Assembly (NCBI GenBank): GCA_027625915.1
Contig: JANTQA010000042.1
Coordinates: forward strand, 632,001-696,000
DNA length: 64,000 nucleotides
Direction of reading: 5' to 3'
Source of the DNA: Anaeramoeba flamelloides
Lineage: Eukaryota; Metamonada; Anaeramoebidae
A model generated the notes under the pieces. It made no database searches. It was not told the DNA's origin and saw nothing but the letters and a program-made list of their open reading frames with translations. Position numbers and translations under genes: made by a program. Of this stretch, positions 37,307 through 49,800 are shown piece after piece (the stretch's first letter is position 1; each line of letters begins with the position of its first letter).

Positions 37307-37848
37307 TAAACAAAAATTCAAAATTTTCATCACAGTTAACAAATTCAACACAATTACAATAATAAAATTTCATTGAAATTTGAAATAATTTTGATCTTTT
37401 AAACATTTTTATCATTATTTCATCTATTTTTTTTTTTTTTGTTTTTATTTTATTTTTTTTTTAAATACCCGACTTTGTTTTCTATCTAAATTTTTTTAAA
37501 AGATTTTTTATTATTGGGAAATTGGGTCCGTCAATTAGAAGAACCCAAATAAAATTAGTTGATTATATCTAACCTTTTGATCGATCAATATTGAAATAGA
37601 ATTTCAACCAATTTATCATTATGTTTTTATTTGTTTTTCTCTCTCCAAAATTTTTAACACACCAATTGATTTATTATTATAAATAAATATTTATTTTTTG
37701 TTTTGTGAGTATTGTAATTTATTTACAATTGTTTTCATTTTTATTATAAAATAGTTCTAATTTGGTATTTCTTCTTGAATTGATTAAATAAGATTTTTTT
37801 TTAAGAGAAAGAATTTTGGACTTTTAAAACGATTGAACGAGAGTTAAC

Positions 37849-37854
37849 TATTAA

Positions 37855-37918
<64 letters not shown>
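37849..37918. repeat. (TA)n microsatellite
   Basis: About 35 TA dinucleotides with one G interruption near 37879. Confidence 0.95.
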
Positions 37919-37920
<2 letters not shown>

Positions 37921-38084
37921 CTAATTTCAAAAAAAAAACAATAAAAGATCCAAAATGTATATTTATAAAAAAATGTTTTATTTTTTATTTGTTTTATTTA
38001 CCAAAAACACATCAAATTATTTGATTCAATGAATTATTGGTAAATAAGTAAAAATAAATAAAATCTATTTCTTAATAATAAATA

Positions 38085-38279
38085 CAGTCAATTTCACTTT
38101 TAAGGCACAAAATTTCAACGAAATTTAAGGCACAATAAAAATCTCAAATTAAGGCACAAAATTCAAATTCTAGTAAAAATAAATTGTAAAAAAAAAATTA
38201 CAAATTTTGTGCCTTAATTTGGGATTTTTTTTGCCATAAATTTTGTTGAAATTTTGTGCCTTAAAAGTGAAACTAACTG
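38085..38279. mobile_element. palindromic MITE copy 1 (CAGTCAGTTTC family)
   Basis: Flanked by TA on both sides. The arms are about 90 bp and nearly complementary, so the copy folds into one hairpin. Family landmarks are CAGTCAGTTTCACTTTTAAG at the ends and internal GGCACAAA and TCTCAAATTAAGGCAC. This copy reads CAGTCAATTTC and ends GAAACTAACTG. Confidence 0.9.
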
Positions 38280-38783
38280 TATTTTTTTATCAGTTTATTG
38301 TTTCAGGTTAGTTTTTTCGTTTTAAATTAGAGGATTAATATCAATTATTTGAAATAAATTCGAAAAAAAAATAATATCAGCATTTCAAAAAAAAAACCAA
38401 TCAATTAATAATTTTAAATTAAAAAAAAACAATAAAATAATAATATTAACTAAATATTTGATAAATTTGAATTAAAATTCAGTTCTAAAAAAATATTTCG
38501 TAATTAAAGTAATTTGTTAATTAAAACAATTTCAAATAAAATTTTATTCATTTATAATTGAATTTAAATATAATTCAAGAAGAATTAATTATATTTAATT
38601 TTAACGATAAGAGAATTTGATACATTTTTTGGTAGAAAATGTTGAAACCGAACCCATATTTTTGAAAATAAATAATTTTTAAAGAATAATAAAAAAATGA
38701 CTTTATATCAGTGAAAGAATTAATTATTGTGAATTGAATAATTCTAAATTTTTCCTAAAATCATTACCATAAAATTAACAATT

Positions 38784-40717
38784 TTAAATATCTTCAAATG
38801 ATATACTGTTTAATGAAATATCATTTAAATGAAAATCTTCTATATATAAACTATTAATTTTAGGTTCTAACTCTTGATTAGTCTCTATTGGGATATTGTT
38901 TCGAATCGAATTGTTATTATTAGTAATCGGTATATTTTCATCTTTAGTCTCCAAACTTAGATCACCAGATTGAGAAAAATTCAAATTTTGATTGTTTGTA
39001 TAAGGGAGACCACACATTCTAAAATACTTTTGAATATTTTCTGAAGAAATACTCAAATAAGCTTCTCTAACCTTTGAATCCTTTTCTTCAAAATTTTTAA
39101 ATGAAAGATCTTTTATTTTATTTTTTAAATTTGAAAAAAATGTATTATCAAGAGGACTAACAGAACTCGCGGAATAACTTGGAGTAAATAAAATCTTAAT
39201 TTTTGAATTTTCTAATTTTTCAACTATTTTTTTATTATGATGAGATTTTAAATTATCCCAAATTAATAAATCGCCTGGTTTAGCAATTTGTAAAAAACAA
39301 TCGACCCATTTCAAACAATGTTTTAACCACATACCGGAAACACTAGGCTCTACTAAAACCTTTTTTATATTTTTTTTTGTCGATATTTTGCCGGTAAACT
39401 TTTAATCCCTATCAAAGGCATTCGATCACCCAAATGGGAAATACAACTTATAAAAACTATCTTTTAAATTTTTTTTTCGTTATTCGAATATTATTTTTTG
39501 GATTTTTTTTTCTAGTATATGTATATATACTAGTGTTCGAATTCCATATCCCAGTTTCATCCATACACCAAATACGAAATTCTTTTTCATTGTGGTGTAA
39601 TTTCCAATAATTAAAAACATCTTTTCTGAATTTTTTTATTTTTTTAAAATGATTTTTTTGAAAACATTGGGGATTTTTTTTTGAGATTCTATGTTTTGAA
39701 AACCCCATTGATCTTAATTTTTTCGAAACCCAACTTTGAGTAGGTTTCCAATTACAGAGTTCAAAAACTTTTTTGTTGAACAGCTTTATAATTTACAATA
39801 TAACCTGTATCATTTTGATGATCAATCCATTTTTCTAATTTCATTAAATCATATTTTGATAATATGGATTTTTGAGCCACGTTTCCGAACTCTTTTTTTT
39901 TGGGCTTTCTTTCTCATGTCTTTATGAATCCATCTTTTTAAAGTTGAATGGTTAATTCCAAAAATATAGAAATCATTTTGATTCCATATTTTTTAGTTAA
40001 TTTGGATATCTCATTTTTATCATATAAGGTCAAATTTTTCGAAAAACATTTTTCTGGATTTTTTTAATTGTTGAAACTTTATTTTAAATTTATTTTTTTA
40101 ATCTTGTAATTAAGGACGAACTCACTGTAATATCAAATTTTGATCTTATAATATTGATAATTTCATTGTTTGTACAAACACTTAAAAAATGGTTTAATAA
40201 ATTGGATTTGATAATTCGATAATTTTGATCTTGATAATCGATTATTTTGAGAATTAATTTTCATTTTTTGAGAATTTAAAGCCCATTTATAGGCTGTTTT
40301 TGGATTTATAAATAAATTTTTAGAAATTTCATTTAATTTTTTTCTACCCTGTTTTTTGAGAATTTTTTTAAAATAAATACTAAATTCCTGTTTTCCTTTT
40401 TTTGTTAAAAATTTTGGTAAAGAAATTTTTTGTTTCTTTTTTTTTAGTTGAATAATTGTTTTTTTATATTTTTTTTCCTGGATATTTAAATTTTTTTCTT
40501 GATTTTGAATTTCTTCCTCAGGGATTTTATCAAAATTATAAGAAGAAATTAAATTTTCATTAAAAAAAGTTGTTTGTGAAATTCTTTTCAAAGTGGATTC
40601 TGAAAACATATTTAAAAATTGGTTATTATTGAAGAAAAACTTTTGGTGAAAAATTTGAAATTTTTTTTGATTTTTTAAAAAAAATTAGAAAATTTTTGTT
40701 TTTTTTTTTTTTTTACC
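38784..40717 (-). pseudogene. decayed pogo/Tigger-like DDE transposase
   Basis: Pieces in several frames read in order along the minus strand. One possible exon (to 40717) joins the next (40599-40163) across a 117-nt GTAAAA...TTTTCAG intron and codes a Lys-rich helix-turn-helix-like N-terminus. The next pieces show a CENP-B/Tc5-like segment, KYDLMKLEKWIDHQND, and SKLGF..HRIS. CMDETGIWN (about 39560) carries the first catalytic Asp. CISHLGDRMPLIGIKSLPAK follows. The last piece has the second Asp in LIWDNLKSHH and the third in SPLDNTFFSNLKNK, 35 residues apart. That DD35D spacing and the PLD motif fit the pogo/Fot1 branch of the Tc1/mariner superfamily. I count about five frame breaks, so it is a dead copy. 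TIRs for it were not found. Confidence 0.75.
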
Positions 40718-40803
40718 TTTGATTTTTTTCAATATTTTCAGCAATTTTTTTTGAGAGATTTTGTTTTTGATTTGCCATTTTTTATCGTTTTCATGGATTT
40801 TTT

Positions 40804-41486
40804 TTATAAAGTGCTTTTTAAATTTTCTGAAAGTCGATATTCTTTTCTTGAGCTGAAACGGGTATTAAATGAGTTTATTACATTTTCATTTTTTTTGAAA
40901 TTTTTTCGTTTGAGATATTTAGTTGGTTTATAATACTCATTGGTTTCGGAAATAATTTTTTGTAATAAGTTTTTTTTGGTTTTAAAAATTATAATTTTTT
41001 TATTTGGTTTTAATATTTTTTTGGTTTGTTCAATTTCTTTGGTTTGGTTTTGTTTATTTGGACCATGATCACAATTGGTTGAATTTTGATCATTTATCGT
41101 CGATGTGTTTGTAGTGATAACTGGGTGGTGTAAATCTGTTTTACTCGAAATAGGTGGTATCCATTCATAATCCGACGTTGAATCAGAATCAGAATCAGAA
41201 TCAGAATATAAAAATGTTTCAGAATTTTTGGAAAGTGAAGGATGATTAAAAGTTCTTTTTCTTGAATTATTAAAAAGATCCGAACTTAAAAATGGATTTA
41301 AATTTTTATTGATAGCAATTCCATTTATATCATTGGTGGGTGTGAGGGGAGGGGGCGTGGATGATGGGTGATGATGATTTCTTATTTCATTATTATTGTT
41401 AGATTGTTTTTCTGTGGCAATAACATTAAAATTAATTTCATTTTTATTAATTTGATTCGTATTTGAATAATCATTTAAAATATTTT
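40804..41486 (-). pseudogene. open frame without ATG, likely transposase 5' part
   Basis: About 226 codons are open on the minus strand with no ATG, TTG, GTG or CTG, so a start-codon-based search misses them. The protein is Asn/Ser/Pro-rich with a Ser-Asp repeat (about 41180-41205), a Pro-rich patch (about 41335-41370) and a Lys-rich C-terminus ending SENLKSTL. A one-base shift at the A-run near 40816 would read on into the exon ending at 40717, so it probably belongs to the same decayed transposase gene or to a host gene beside it. Composition is more mixed than the flanks, which supports past coding. Confidence 0.5.
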
Positions 41487-41905
41487 TTTAAATTGGAAAT
41501 TTTTTTTAAAAATTAAAGAACTAAGATTTTTTAATATTTCTTCACCTTCTTCTAATTTTTTTACACTTTTGATAAAATTCAACTGATCCTTCTTTTGATA
41601 AATTGAAGGATTAATTAATGGTTGAAATTTCTATATTTAATATTTGTTTGGTTGATTAATTTAGAAATAAAATACAGATTAATTAATTTAGAAGCAATTA
41701 AATAATATAATAGTTAGTTAAATATTTATAATAAAGATGAATGAATTAATTAATAAATAAATCATAAGAAATAATTAATTAAAATAGAAAATAATTAATT
41801 AATTATTATAGAAATTAATTAATTACTAAATTAATTAGTTATAATAGAAATTAATAAATTAATTAAATAATTAGTAATTTGTGTAAAAAATTGATTAATT
41901 TAAAA

Positions 41906-41908
<3 letters not shown>

Positions 41909-41942
<34 letters not shown>
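41909..41942. repeat. (TA)n microsatellite
   Basis: About 17 TA units directly before an ATT run and the MITE at 41957. Confidence 0.9.
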
Positions 41943-41946
<4 letters not shown>

Positions 41947-41956
41947 ATTATTATTA

Positions 41957-42153
41957 CAGTCAGTTTCACTTTTAAGGCACAAACTTTCAACGAAATTTAA
42001 GGCACAAATAAAATTCTCAAATTAAAGCACAAAATTCAAATTCTCGTAAAAATTAATTGTAAAAAAATAATTCCAAATTTTGTGCCTTAATTTGAGAATT
42101 TTATTGTGCCTTAAATTTCGTTGAAAGTTTGAGCCTTAAAAGTGAAACTGACT

Positions 42154-42154
<1 letters not shown>
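41957..42154. mobile_element. palindromic MITE copy 2
   Basis: Starts CAGTCAGTTTCACTTTTAAG and ends GTGAAACTGACTG, with TA on both sides. It sits inside an ATT/TAT trinucleotide array that resumes on the right, so it inserted into a microsatellite. Confidence 0.93.

Positions 42155-42235
<81 letters not shown>
42155..42235. repeat. (TTA)n microsatellite
   Basis: About 26 trinucleotides. The shorter ATT run left of the adjacent MITE is the other part of the same array. Confidence 0.9.
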
Positions 42236-42466
42236 CAATAATAATTAAACAATGAACAAAATGAATTAATGCATTCATTTATTTAATTAATTATTAAAAG
42301 ATTAAAGAAATTAATTTAATTAATATTTAATTAATCTATTGAATATTTAATTTAATTAATTAATATTTAATTAAAATAATTAATATTTAATTGAATCAAT
42401 TACTTTTTGTTTAATTAAATAAATTAGTATTTAATTAAATAAATTAGTATTTAATTAAATAAATTA

Positions 42467-42857
42467 CAGTCAGTTTCACTTTTAAGGCACAAACTTTCAA
42501 CGAAATTTAAGGCACAATTAAATCTCAAATTAAGGCACAAATTTTGGAATTTTTTTTACAATTTATTTTCCAGTCAGTTCCACTTTTTAAGGCACAAACT
42601 TTCAACGAAATTTAAGGCACAAAAAATCACAAATTAAGGCACAAAATTTGTAATTTTTTTATCTACAATTTATTTTACTAAAATCTGAATTTTGTGCCTT
42701 AATTTGAGATTTTAATTGTGTCTTAAATTTGGTTGAAAGTTTGTGCCTTAAAAGTGAAATTGACTGTACTAGAATAAAAATTTTGTGCTTTAATTTGAGA
42801 TTTTTATTGTGCCTTAATTTAGGTTGAAAGTTTGTGTCTTAAAAATGAAACTGACTG
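42467..42857. mobile_element. palindromic MITE copy 3, split by copy 4
   Basis: The left arm occupies 42467-42570 and the right arm 42767-42857. Both ends are flanked by TA. A full second copy lies between them, in the loop region where the family consensus has a TA. Confidence 0.88.
42571..42766. mobile_element. palindromic MITE copy 4, nested in copy 3
   Basis: A complete copy begins CAGTCAGTTCCAC and ends GTGAAATTGACTG followed by TA. The left flank is TC instead of TA, a later change. It is younger than copy 3. Confidence 0.88.
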
Positions 42858-42966
42858 TATGATTTAATTAAATTAATTAAGATTTAATTATATTAATTGG
42901 TATTTAATTAAAGTAATTAAGATTTAATTTGATTAATTAAGATTTAATTAAATTAATTAAGATTTG

Positions 42967-43139
42967 CAGTCGGTTTCACTTTTTAAGGCACAAACTTTCA
43001 ACCAAATTTAAGGCAAAAAATTTGTAATTATTTTTTTTACAATTTATTTGACTAAAATCTGAATTTATGCCTTAATTTGAGATTTTTTTTGTGCCTTAAA
43101 TTTCGTTGAAAGTTTGTGTCTTAAAAGTGAAAATGACTG
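42967..43139. mobile_element. palindromic MITE copy 5
   Basis: Begins CAGTCGGTTTCAC and ends AAAATGACTG before TA. The left arm lacks the internal TCTCAAATTAAGG block, so it is somewhat shorter. The left flank is TG instead of TA. Confidence 0.88.
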
Positions 43140-43357
43140 TAAGATTTAATTAAATTAATTAAGATCTTGATTAAATTAATTAATATTTAATCAAATTAAT
43201 TAAAATTTAATTAGATTAATTAATATATAATTAAATTAATTAATAGCTAAATAAATTATTTGATATTTAATTGAATTTATTAGCATTTAATTAAATTAAT
43301 TAAGCTTTAATTAAATAAATTAAGCTTTAATTAAATAAATTATTATTTAATAAATTA

Positions 43358-43554
43358 CAGTCAGTTTCACTTTTAAGGCACAAACTTTCAACAAAGTTTA
43401 AGGCACAAAAAAATCTCAAATTAAAACACAAAATTAGGAATTTATTTTTTTACAATTTATTTTTACTAGAATTTGAATTTTGTGCCTTAATTTGAGATTT
43501 TTTTTGTTCCTTATATTTCGTTGAAAGTTTGTGCCTTAAAAGTGAAACTGACTG
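43358..43554. mobile_element. palindromic MITE copy 6
   Basis: Full palindrome with TA on both flanks and near-consensus ends. Confidence 0.92.
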
Positions 43555-43666
43555 TAGAAATATTATTATTATTTAAATTATTAGATATAGTATTTTTTTT
43601 TTTTTAATTGAGATATCCAGATTTAATTATTAATACTTAACGAATTAATTATTTAATTATTGATTA

Positions 43667-43856
43667 CAGTCAGTTTCACTTTAAGGCACAATCTTTCAAC
43701 GAAGCACGCAAAAAATCTCAAATTAAGGCACAAAATTTGGATTTTTTTTTTTACAATTTATTTTTACTAGAATTTGAATTTTGTGCTTTAATTTTGAGAT
43801 TTTTTTTGTGCCTTAAATTTCGTTGAAAGTTTGTGCCCTAAAAGTGAAACTGACTG
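43667..43856. mobile_element. palindromic MITE copy 7
   Basis: Full ends with TA flanks. A short deletion in the left arm removes part of the AAATTTAAGGCAC segment. Confidence 0.92.
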
Positions 43857-44057
43857 TAAATAATTGATTATTAACCAACCAATTAATTACTAACTAACTA
43901 ATTAATTAATAATTAATTAATTTATTCACAAATTAAAAATAAATTAATAATATATTAATATTTTAAATTTATTCTGAATTAATTAAATTTAATAAATTAT
44001 TTTAATTTAATACATTATTTGTTTTGTTAAATGAATTGATAAATAAAATAATTATTA

Positions 44058-44253
44058 CAGTCAGTTTCACTTTTAAGACACAAACTTACAACGAAATTTA
44101 AAGCACAAAAAAATCTCAAATTAAAGCACAAAATTTGAAATTTTTTTTTTTACAATTTATTTTACTAGAATTTGAATTTTGTGCCTTAATTTTGAGATTT
44201 TTTTGTGCCTTAAATTTCGTTGATAGTTTGTGCCTTAAAAGTGAAACTGACTG
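44058..44253. mobile_element. palindromic MITE copy 8
   Basis: Full palindrome with TA on both flanks; a few substitutions such as AAGACAC in the left arm. Confidence 0.92.
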
Positions 44254-44577
44254 TAAATTAATGAATGAATCAATAAAATTATAAATTAATAAATAAATAT
44301 ATTATTTAATAAATAAATAAATAAATAAATAAATTTGAATGGGTAAATAACAATTATTAATTCGGAATTCTAAGAAAAATTACCATATTGATGTTCTTCT
44401 TGATATCATTAAGCGAATCTTTCAACAATATTTCAGTCTTGTTTGATGCTTTCAAAGAGTATTCTTGATGAATATCTGTTTCAATCTGGATGTTATTTGA
44501 TAATAGCATACTATGAAATAGTATAATAAGGAATAAAATTTATTATATATAAAAATAAATAAATAAATAAAAATATA

Positions 44578-44773
44578 CAGTCAGTTTCACTTTTTAAGGT
44601 ACTAACTTTCAACGAAATTTAAGGCAAAAAAAAATCTAAAATTAAATCACAAAATTTGTAATTTTTTTTTTACAATTTATTTTTACGAGAATTTGAATTT
44701 TGTGCCTTAATTTGAGATTTTTTTGTGCCTTAAATTTCGTTGAAAGTTTGTGTCTTAGAAGTGAAACTGACTG
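44578..44773. mobile_element. palindromic MITE copy 9
   Basis: Full palindrome with TA on both flanks. The left arm reads AAGGTACTAAC, a local change from consensus. Confidence 0.92.
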
Positions 44774-45191
44774 TAATATAAAACTACATTTAATTTATCC
44801 AAAATTAATGTTTAATAAATAATCATTTTAATCCCAAAAAAAAAATATAAAACTAAAAAAAAAAGATTTGTCCGAAATAATGAAACGAGCTGAACAAAAA
44901 AATGTATTGGTAAATTTTTTTGAAATTTCTGCCAACGTTTGTTGATCGATCAAATGATAAGATATCACTCACCAATTGTATGTGATTTTTCAATTTAACA
45001 AACTCAACACTAATTTCTATCAACCATTGAGAAAATATTCTCAGATCTAACCAGTCAGATTACGTGGCTACAAAAAAAGAAATTGAAAACAAAACAAAAA
45101 AGACAAAAAATGAAAATAAACTCTGTTTAAGTCAAAGTGGTCCAACGTTTTTTTTTTTTTTCAAATATCAATTATTTTATATAATTGACTA

Positions 45192-45391
45192 CAGTCAGTT
45201 TCACTTTTAAGGCACAAACTTTCAACGAAATTTATGGCACAAAAAAAATCTCAAATTAAGGCACATTTTTTTGGAATTTTAATTTTTACAATTTATTTTA
45301 CTAGAAGCTGAATTTTTTGTGCCTTAATTTGAGATTTTTTTGTGCCTTAAATTTCGTTGAAAGTTTGTGCCCTTAAAAGTGAAACTGACTT
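45192..45391. mobile_element. palindromic MITE copy 10
   Basis: Starts CAGTCAGTTTCAC after TA. The right end reads GAAACTGACTT, a terminal G-to-T change, followed by TA. This is the last copy of the cluster. Confidence 0.9.
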
Positions 45392-46702
45392 TATTTGAAG
45401 AACAAATAAGAAATAATCAGAATAATACACATCAAAGAATTGTTGATAGATGTCTGAAAGAAAACTAATTAATCAAAAGATTTTCTTAAGAATTGAAAAA
45501 CTCAAATTCTTAGGGGGGATATTGAGAAAAACAACGATGTTCGTTTTGAACTTCTACTGGTATTTGAATAATAAATATTAAACATTTTTCACTCCATTTT
45601 ACATACTTTTCTTTTAGAAACCAAGCCCCCCAAACAAAGTGTTTTGGTATTTGTGGTCTCTATTTGAAAAAGGAAATGAAAATGAAGTGAAATTTTTCAC
45701 AGTTATTAAACAAATACCAAGATCAAATATAAAATTGAATTGCAAAAAGAAACTAATAGATTTCTCAACAATCCATACATGGTTTCAATGACATTAGAAT
45801 AACACGTTTTTACCAACTGACTATTGATCTTGCAATAAAAAATTATTAGAAATGAATGATGTTTTAAAAAAAATCGAAAAAAAAAACAAAAATGTGTAAA
45901 AATGTGAAACAATGATTTCAATTTTTGAAAATTTCCAAAATAAAATTTTTTTTTCTAATATCTATGCAAACCCTTTTAACATGTGTATTATACCATTACA
46001 ACTGGGTCCCTTTGACTGAAAAATAGTTATCTTGTAAAATCAAAATTCTTTTCTAAATTGAATTTAAAGTATAGTCTTGTTATTCTTTCAACTGTTTAAA
46101 CTTTTTCCAATCTTTTTGGAGAATGTTTTACTTTTAAATAAACCAAATGAATAAAATCACAATGAATTAATCTAACACTGTGATGGTTTGAAATTATTTT
46201 CAGTAATTAATAATCGTGAAATCTATGATTTTAATCTTAAATTTTCGAAAGGGGATTTAAGTTTAAGGGTAACTAGAGAATAATTTACACTTCTTCAATA
46301 ATAATTTAAAACTGAAATTTTCAATAAAAATCGATAATGGTAAAATTGGAAATTTAACTTTGATTTATTCATATTCTTTTCAAATTAATCAATTTTGAAA
46401 TTTAATGATATTTCATTTCAAAGTTCTAATTCCTGAAGATACGCAAAATTCATATTACTGTAATTTTCACACAATTAAAATTTTTTAAATTTGGTAACTG
46501 GGCCTACACCAACAATAAAACTTTCAAGTGTTGGTTAAAGAAATGTTTTTAATGATTCAATTTCAAATAACGGGGAAGGTCTAAAAATTGGAAAATGTGG
46601 CTATCCCCTTAAATTTAAAACTCTTCAAGAAACCGGCATAATAAAACTTTGTTTAACAATCGCTGTATTTGACGAGTATTAAACAACGCTGTGTTTTTTT
46701 TC

Positions 46703-46800
46703 CTCACCCAACTTATCCTCACTTCTAAACAGAGATAACTTAACTTTAATTGGAAGTGTTATTAGTCTCAGTATGTTAAGGTAGGTTGAGTTGGGATGAG
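46703..46800. other. 98-nt hairpin candidate
   Basis: CTCA+CCCAACT pairs with AGTTGGG+A+TGAG: 11 base pairs with one bulged A. It encloses CTTAAC/GTTAAG (46739-46744 with 46775-46780). The higher GC of the outer stem makes it stand out. It could be a lone small MITE or an RNA element. Confidence 0.3.
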
Positions 46801-49800
46801 TTTCTTTTTTAAAAAAAAAACCTAACCTTTGAACGTTGTATTTTCTAGAAGTCCGCTTGTTAAAAATTGACTTTTGACATTTGGATTTGTAGATCTGAAT
46901 TTCAAAAAGTTTTTTTTTAAAAAAAAGAAAAGAAAAATTCTTTACTGAAATAAAAATAGTTTGTGTGTATGTCGTTAGTGTGTGGGTGAAAAAAAACTTT
47001 GCAAAATTTTTTCGTTGTCAATTGGACTTTGATAGGAAATTTTTTGAAATTTTGAGAAGCCAAAATGAAAAAATGGAAAATGAAATAAAAATTTTTTTTC
47101 GATTTATTGAATTTATCAGTATGGTAGGCTGGTGGGGAGGTGGTGAAGTTTTATTAATAGAATTTTGCCAAAAACTGAAATGATACAAGTGGAATTATTA
47201 AAAAATGTTCACTGTTATTAATTATTATTTAAATTATTAAATTTTCAATATATTTTTTTTAATAATAATTAAGATTATTCAAAATAAAAATCAAAATTAT
47301 TCAATAATTATGATTTTATCTTACCATTGCCATACCATACTATACATATATTGACCTAACATACCCCAACAAAATCTACCTAAAAATAAAAAAAAAATTC
47401 AAATTTTTGAATATTTAAAAACAATAATGAAAAGTCAATAATTTTAAAAAGAATCAATAATAGTTAACATTTTTTAATAATTCCTCTCGTAAAATTTTGG
47501 TTTTTGCCCAAGTACGATTATCATGATTAAAATCTAGTATTTTCAATAATAAAGTTTGAATAACTAATAATAACATGGAAAATGACCAATGATTGATTCA
47601 TCATAAAAACAGAATTAAAAATAATTTTTTTCATCAAATTTTGTCTATTTTTGTTTTTAAAGGGAAAATTTTAATTTTAATACTTTATAATTTTGTAATC
47701 TTAAAATTTACCAAAATTTCAATTTTTTTAATTAAATAATTCATTTTTTAAATTTGTGAATTCTTTTTTTTCAATATTGAATAAAAAAAATATATTTACT
47801 GAAAGGTTTGAAATTAAATTTTTTTTTTTTGAAGAAAATCATTGTTTTATTCACTCCAAAACTTTTATCTACTTACTTTAATTAAATCCTCTTTATCTAT
47901 TAAAAAAAAAAAAAAAAAATTAGTAAATAATTTTTTTTTGTAACAATATTAAAGTATTTTTAATTTTATATTGTATAGTATCAGGTCTGAAAAAGTAAAA
48001 TTTTGACCCTATTAAAACTCTTAAGAAAAATTAATTTATTTTTAATGTAGAAAAAACTGGTATATTCTAGTTAATGGGCATTTCAAAGTTTATCATTTCA
48101 AAGACATTTGTACAACTAATTTAGAAATAGCAAAATACCAAAGTGAATGAATAAACCCATGAGAAATAAAAAAAATCAAAATTTATCAAAATTTGTTAAT
48201 TCGATATTTCTGTGATTTACTTTTTCAAAATTCACTAAAAGACAAATTCTTATTGTCAAAACTTAAAATGAATATCTTGAAAAATCTGTGGTGTTTTTGT
48301 TTTAATTTTTTTTTTAAAAAAAAGTAAGTTTTTTTGTACATAGTGAATATTAGGGGAAAGCGGGGTTGAAAAGGGAATAATAATAAAAAAAAAAAAATCA
48401 AATTTCAGATAGTAATTAGATAGACTCTTCGTTGAATATTATATAGCTGCATTATTTTGCCTTTTTTCAAAAGTTTTTTTTTTTTTTATAAATAATAAAA
48501 AAAAGAGTAGCAATCAAGTACTACATAAAATGAAATTGTTGAACTTTATATTATTTTTTCTTGAAACAAAATACAAAAAACAGCCTGAATATAATGATTT
48601 TATTTTTTTTTTATAAGTGTGAATATTATTTTTTTGATGAAAAAAAAATAATATAATGAAAATAAAAAAGAAATATTAAAAATATCTTATTTTCTTGTCA
48701 AAGGGACACAGTTTTATATGATCGAATTGCATATTTTTAAAGAACTTGAAATGAGTATTAGAAGAAACAATTTATTTTGGAAATTTCAAAATTGTAATCA
48801 TTTTTTCTCATTTTGCATTTTTTTTTAAAAACTTAATTCATTAGTAGTTTTTTTAGCACAAGATCGATAGTCACTTGGTAAAATAATTTATTTTAATGTT
48901 ATTTCAATAGTGAAAATGATTGTAGAGATATCATATTTATTTCTATTGGAATTTTATTTGAACTTCAATTGGAGATCAAAATAAATATTGTTTCGATTTC
49001 TCAAAGTTATCCACCTCAAAATAAGAGTTTTTCAATTTTTTAGAAAATCTAGTAATTTACAAGTTTTATTTTAGATATATATCAACTATAAGTTGATGTT
49101 TATTATTCTACTTATTTCTTATTTTATCCTTAAAGTTCAATTATATAAAAATAATTGATATTTGAAAAAAATATTTTTGGCTATATTACGGAAACAAAGT
49201 TTACAAAAAAAAAAGAAATAAATTTAAGAAAACTTATTGTTTGAAATTCTTGGTACGTTTTGGATGAGTTATGACACTGAAACAGTTTGAGTGTTTTGGA
49301 AATGTCAATCCAAAAATTAAACAGGTTTGATCTTTGTTCAATAGTGTGATTCATTATTTAAAAAATATTCTTTTTGGTTTTAGGAAAATAGAATTCGGGA
49401 AATTTGAGTCAATGATTTTTTAGTGAGAAAATAAAATTAACTGGAGTATATTAGAATATGTCCTTAATAAAATTAAGCACTGTTTTTTTTTTTTTTTCAA
49501 AAATATTTTTCGAAATCTAGCATCATAAATTAATTCAATTAAACACTGGGATATTTTTTTTAAGAATAAAAACACTATCAACTTTTGAATATAGAAAATA
49601 TTGTTTGAAAATAATGTGCACTTTATTTTTTTTTTTTTTAAAATTGGGGTTGAGAAAATTTTGAAATAAAAGAATAAGCTAATATATTAAATTAGAATGC
49701 TTTTCCAGAGATTTTATCTAATTTAATAATGTTTGTTTTAATTTTACCATTTGAAAATAAAAAAAACATTTTAAGACCAAATTAGTGCCTTATGTGAAAA

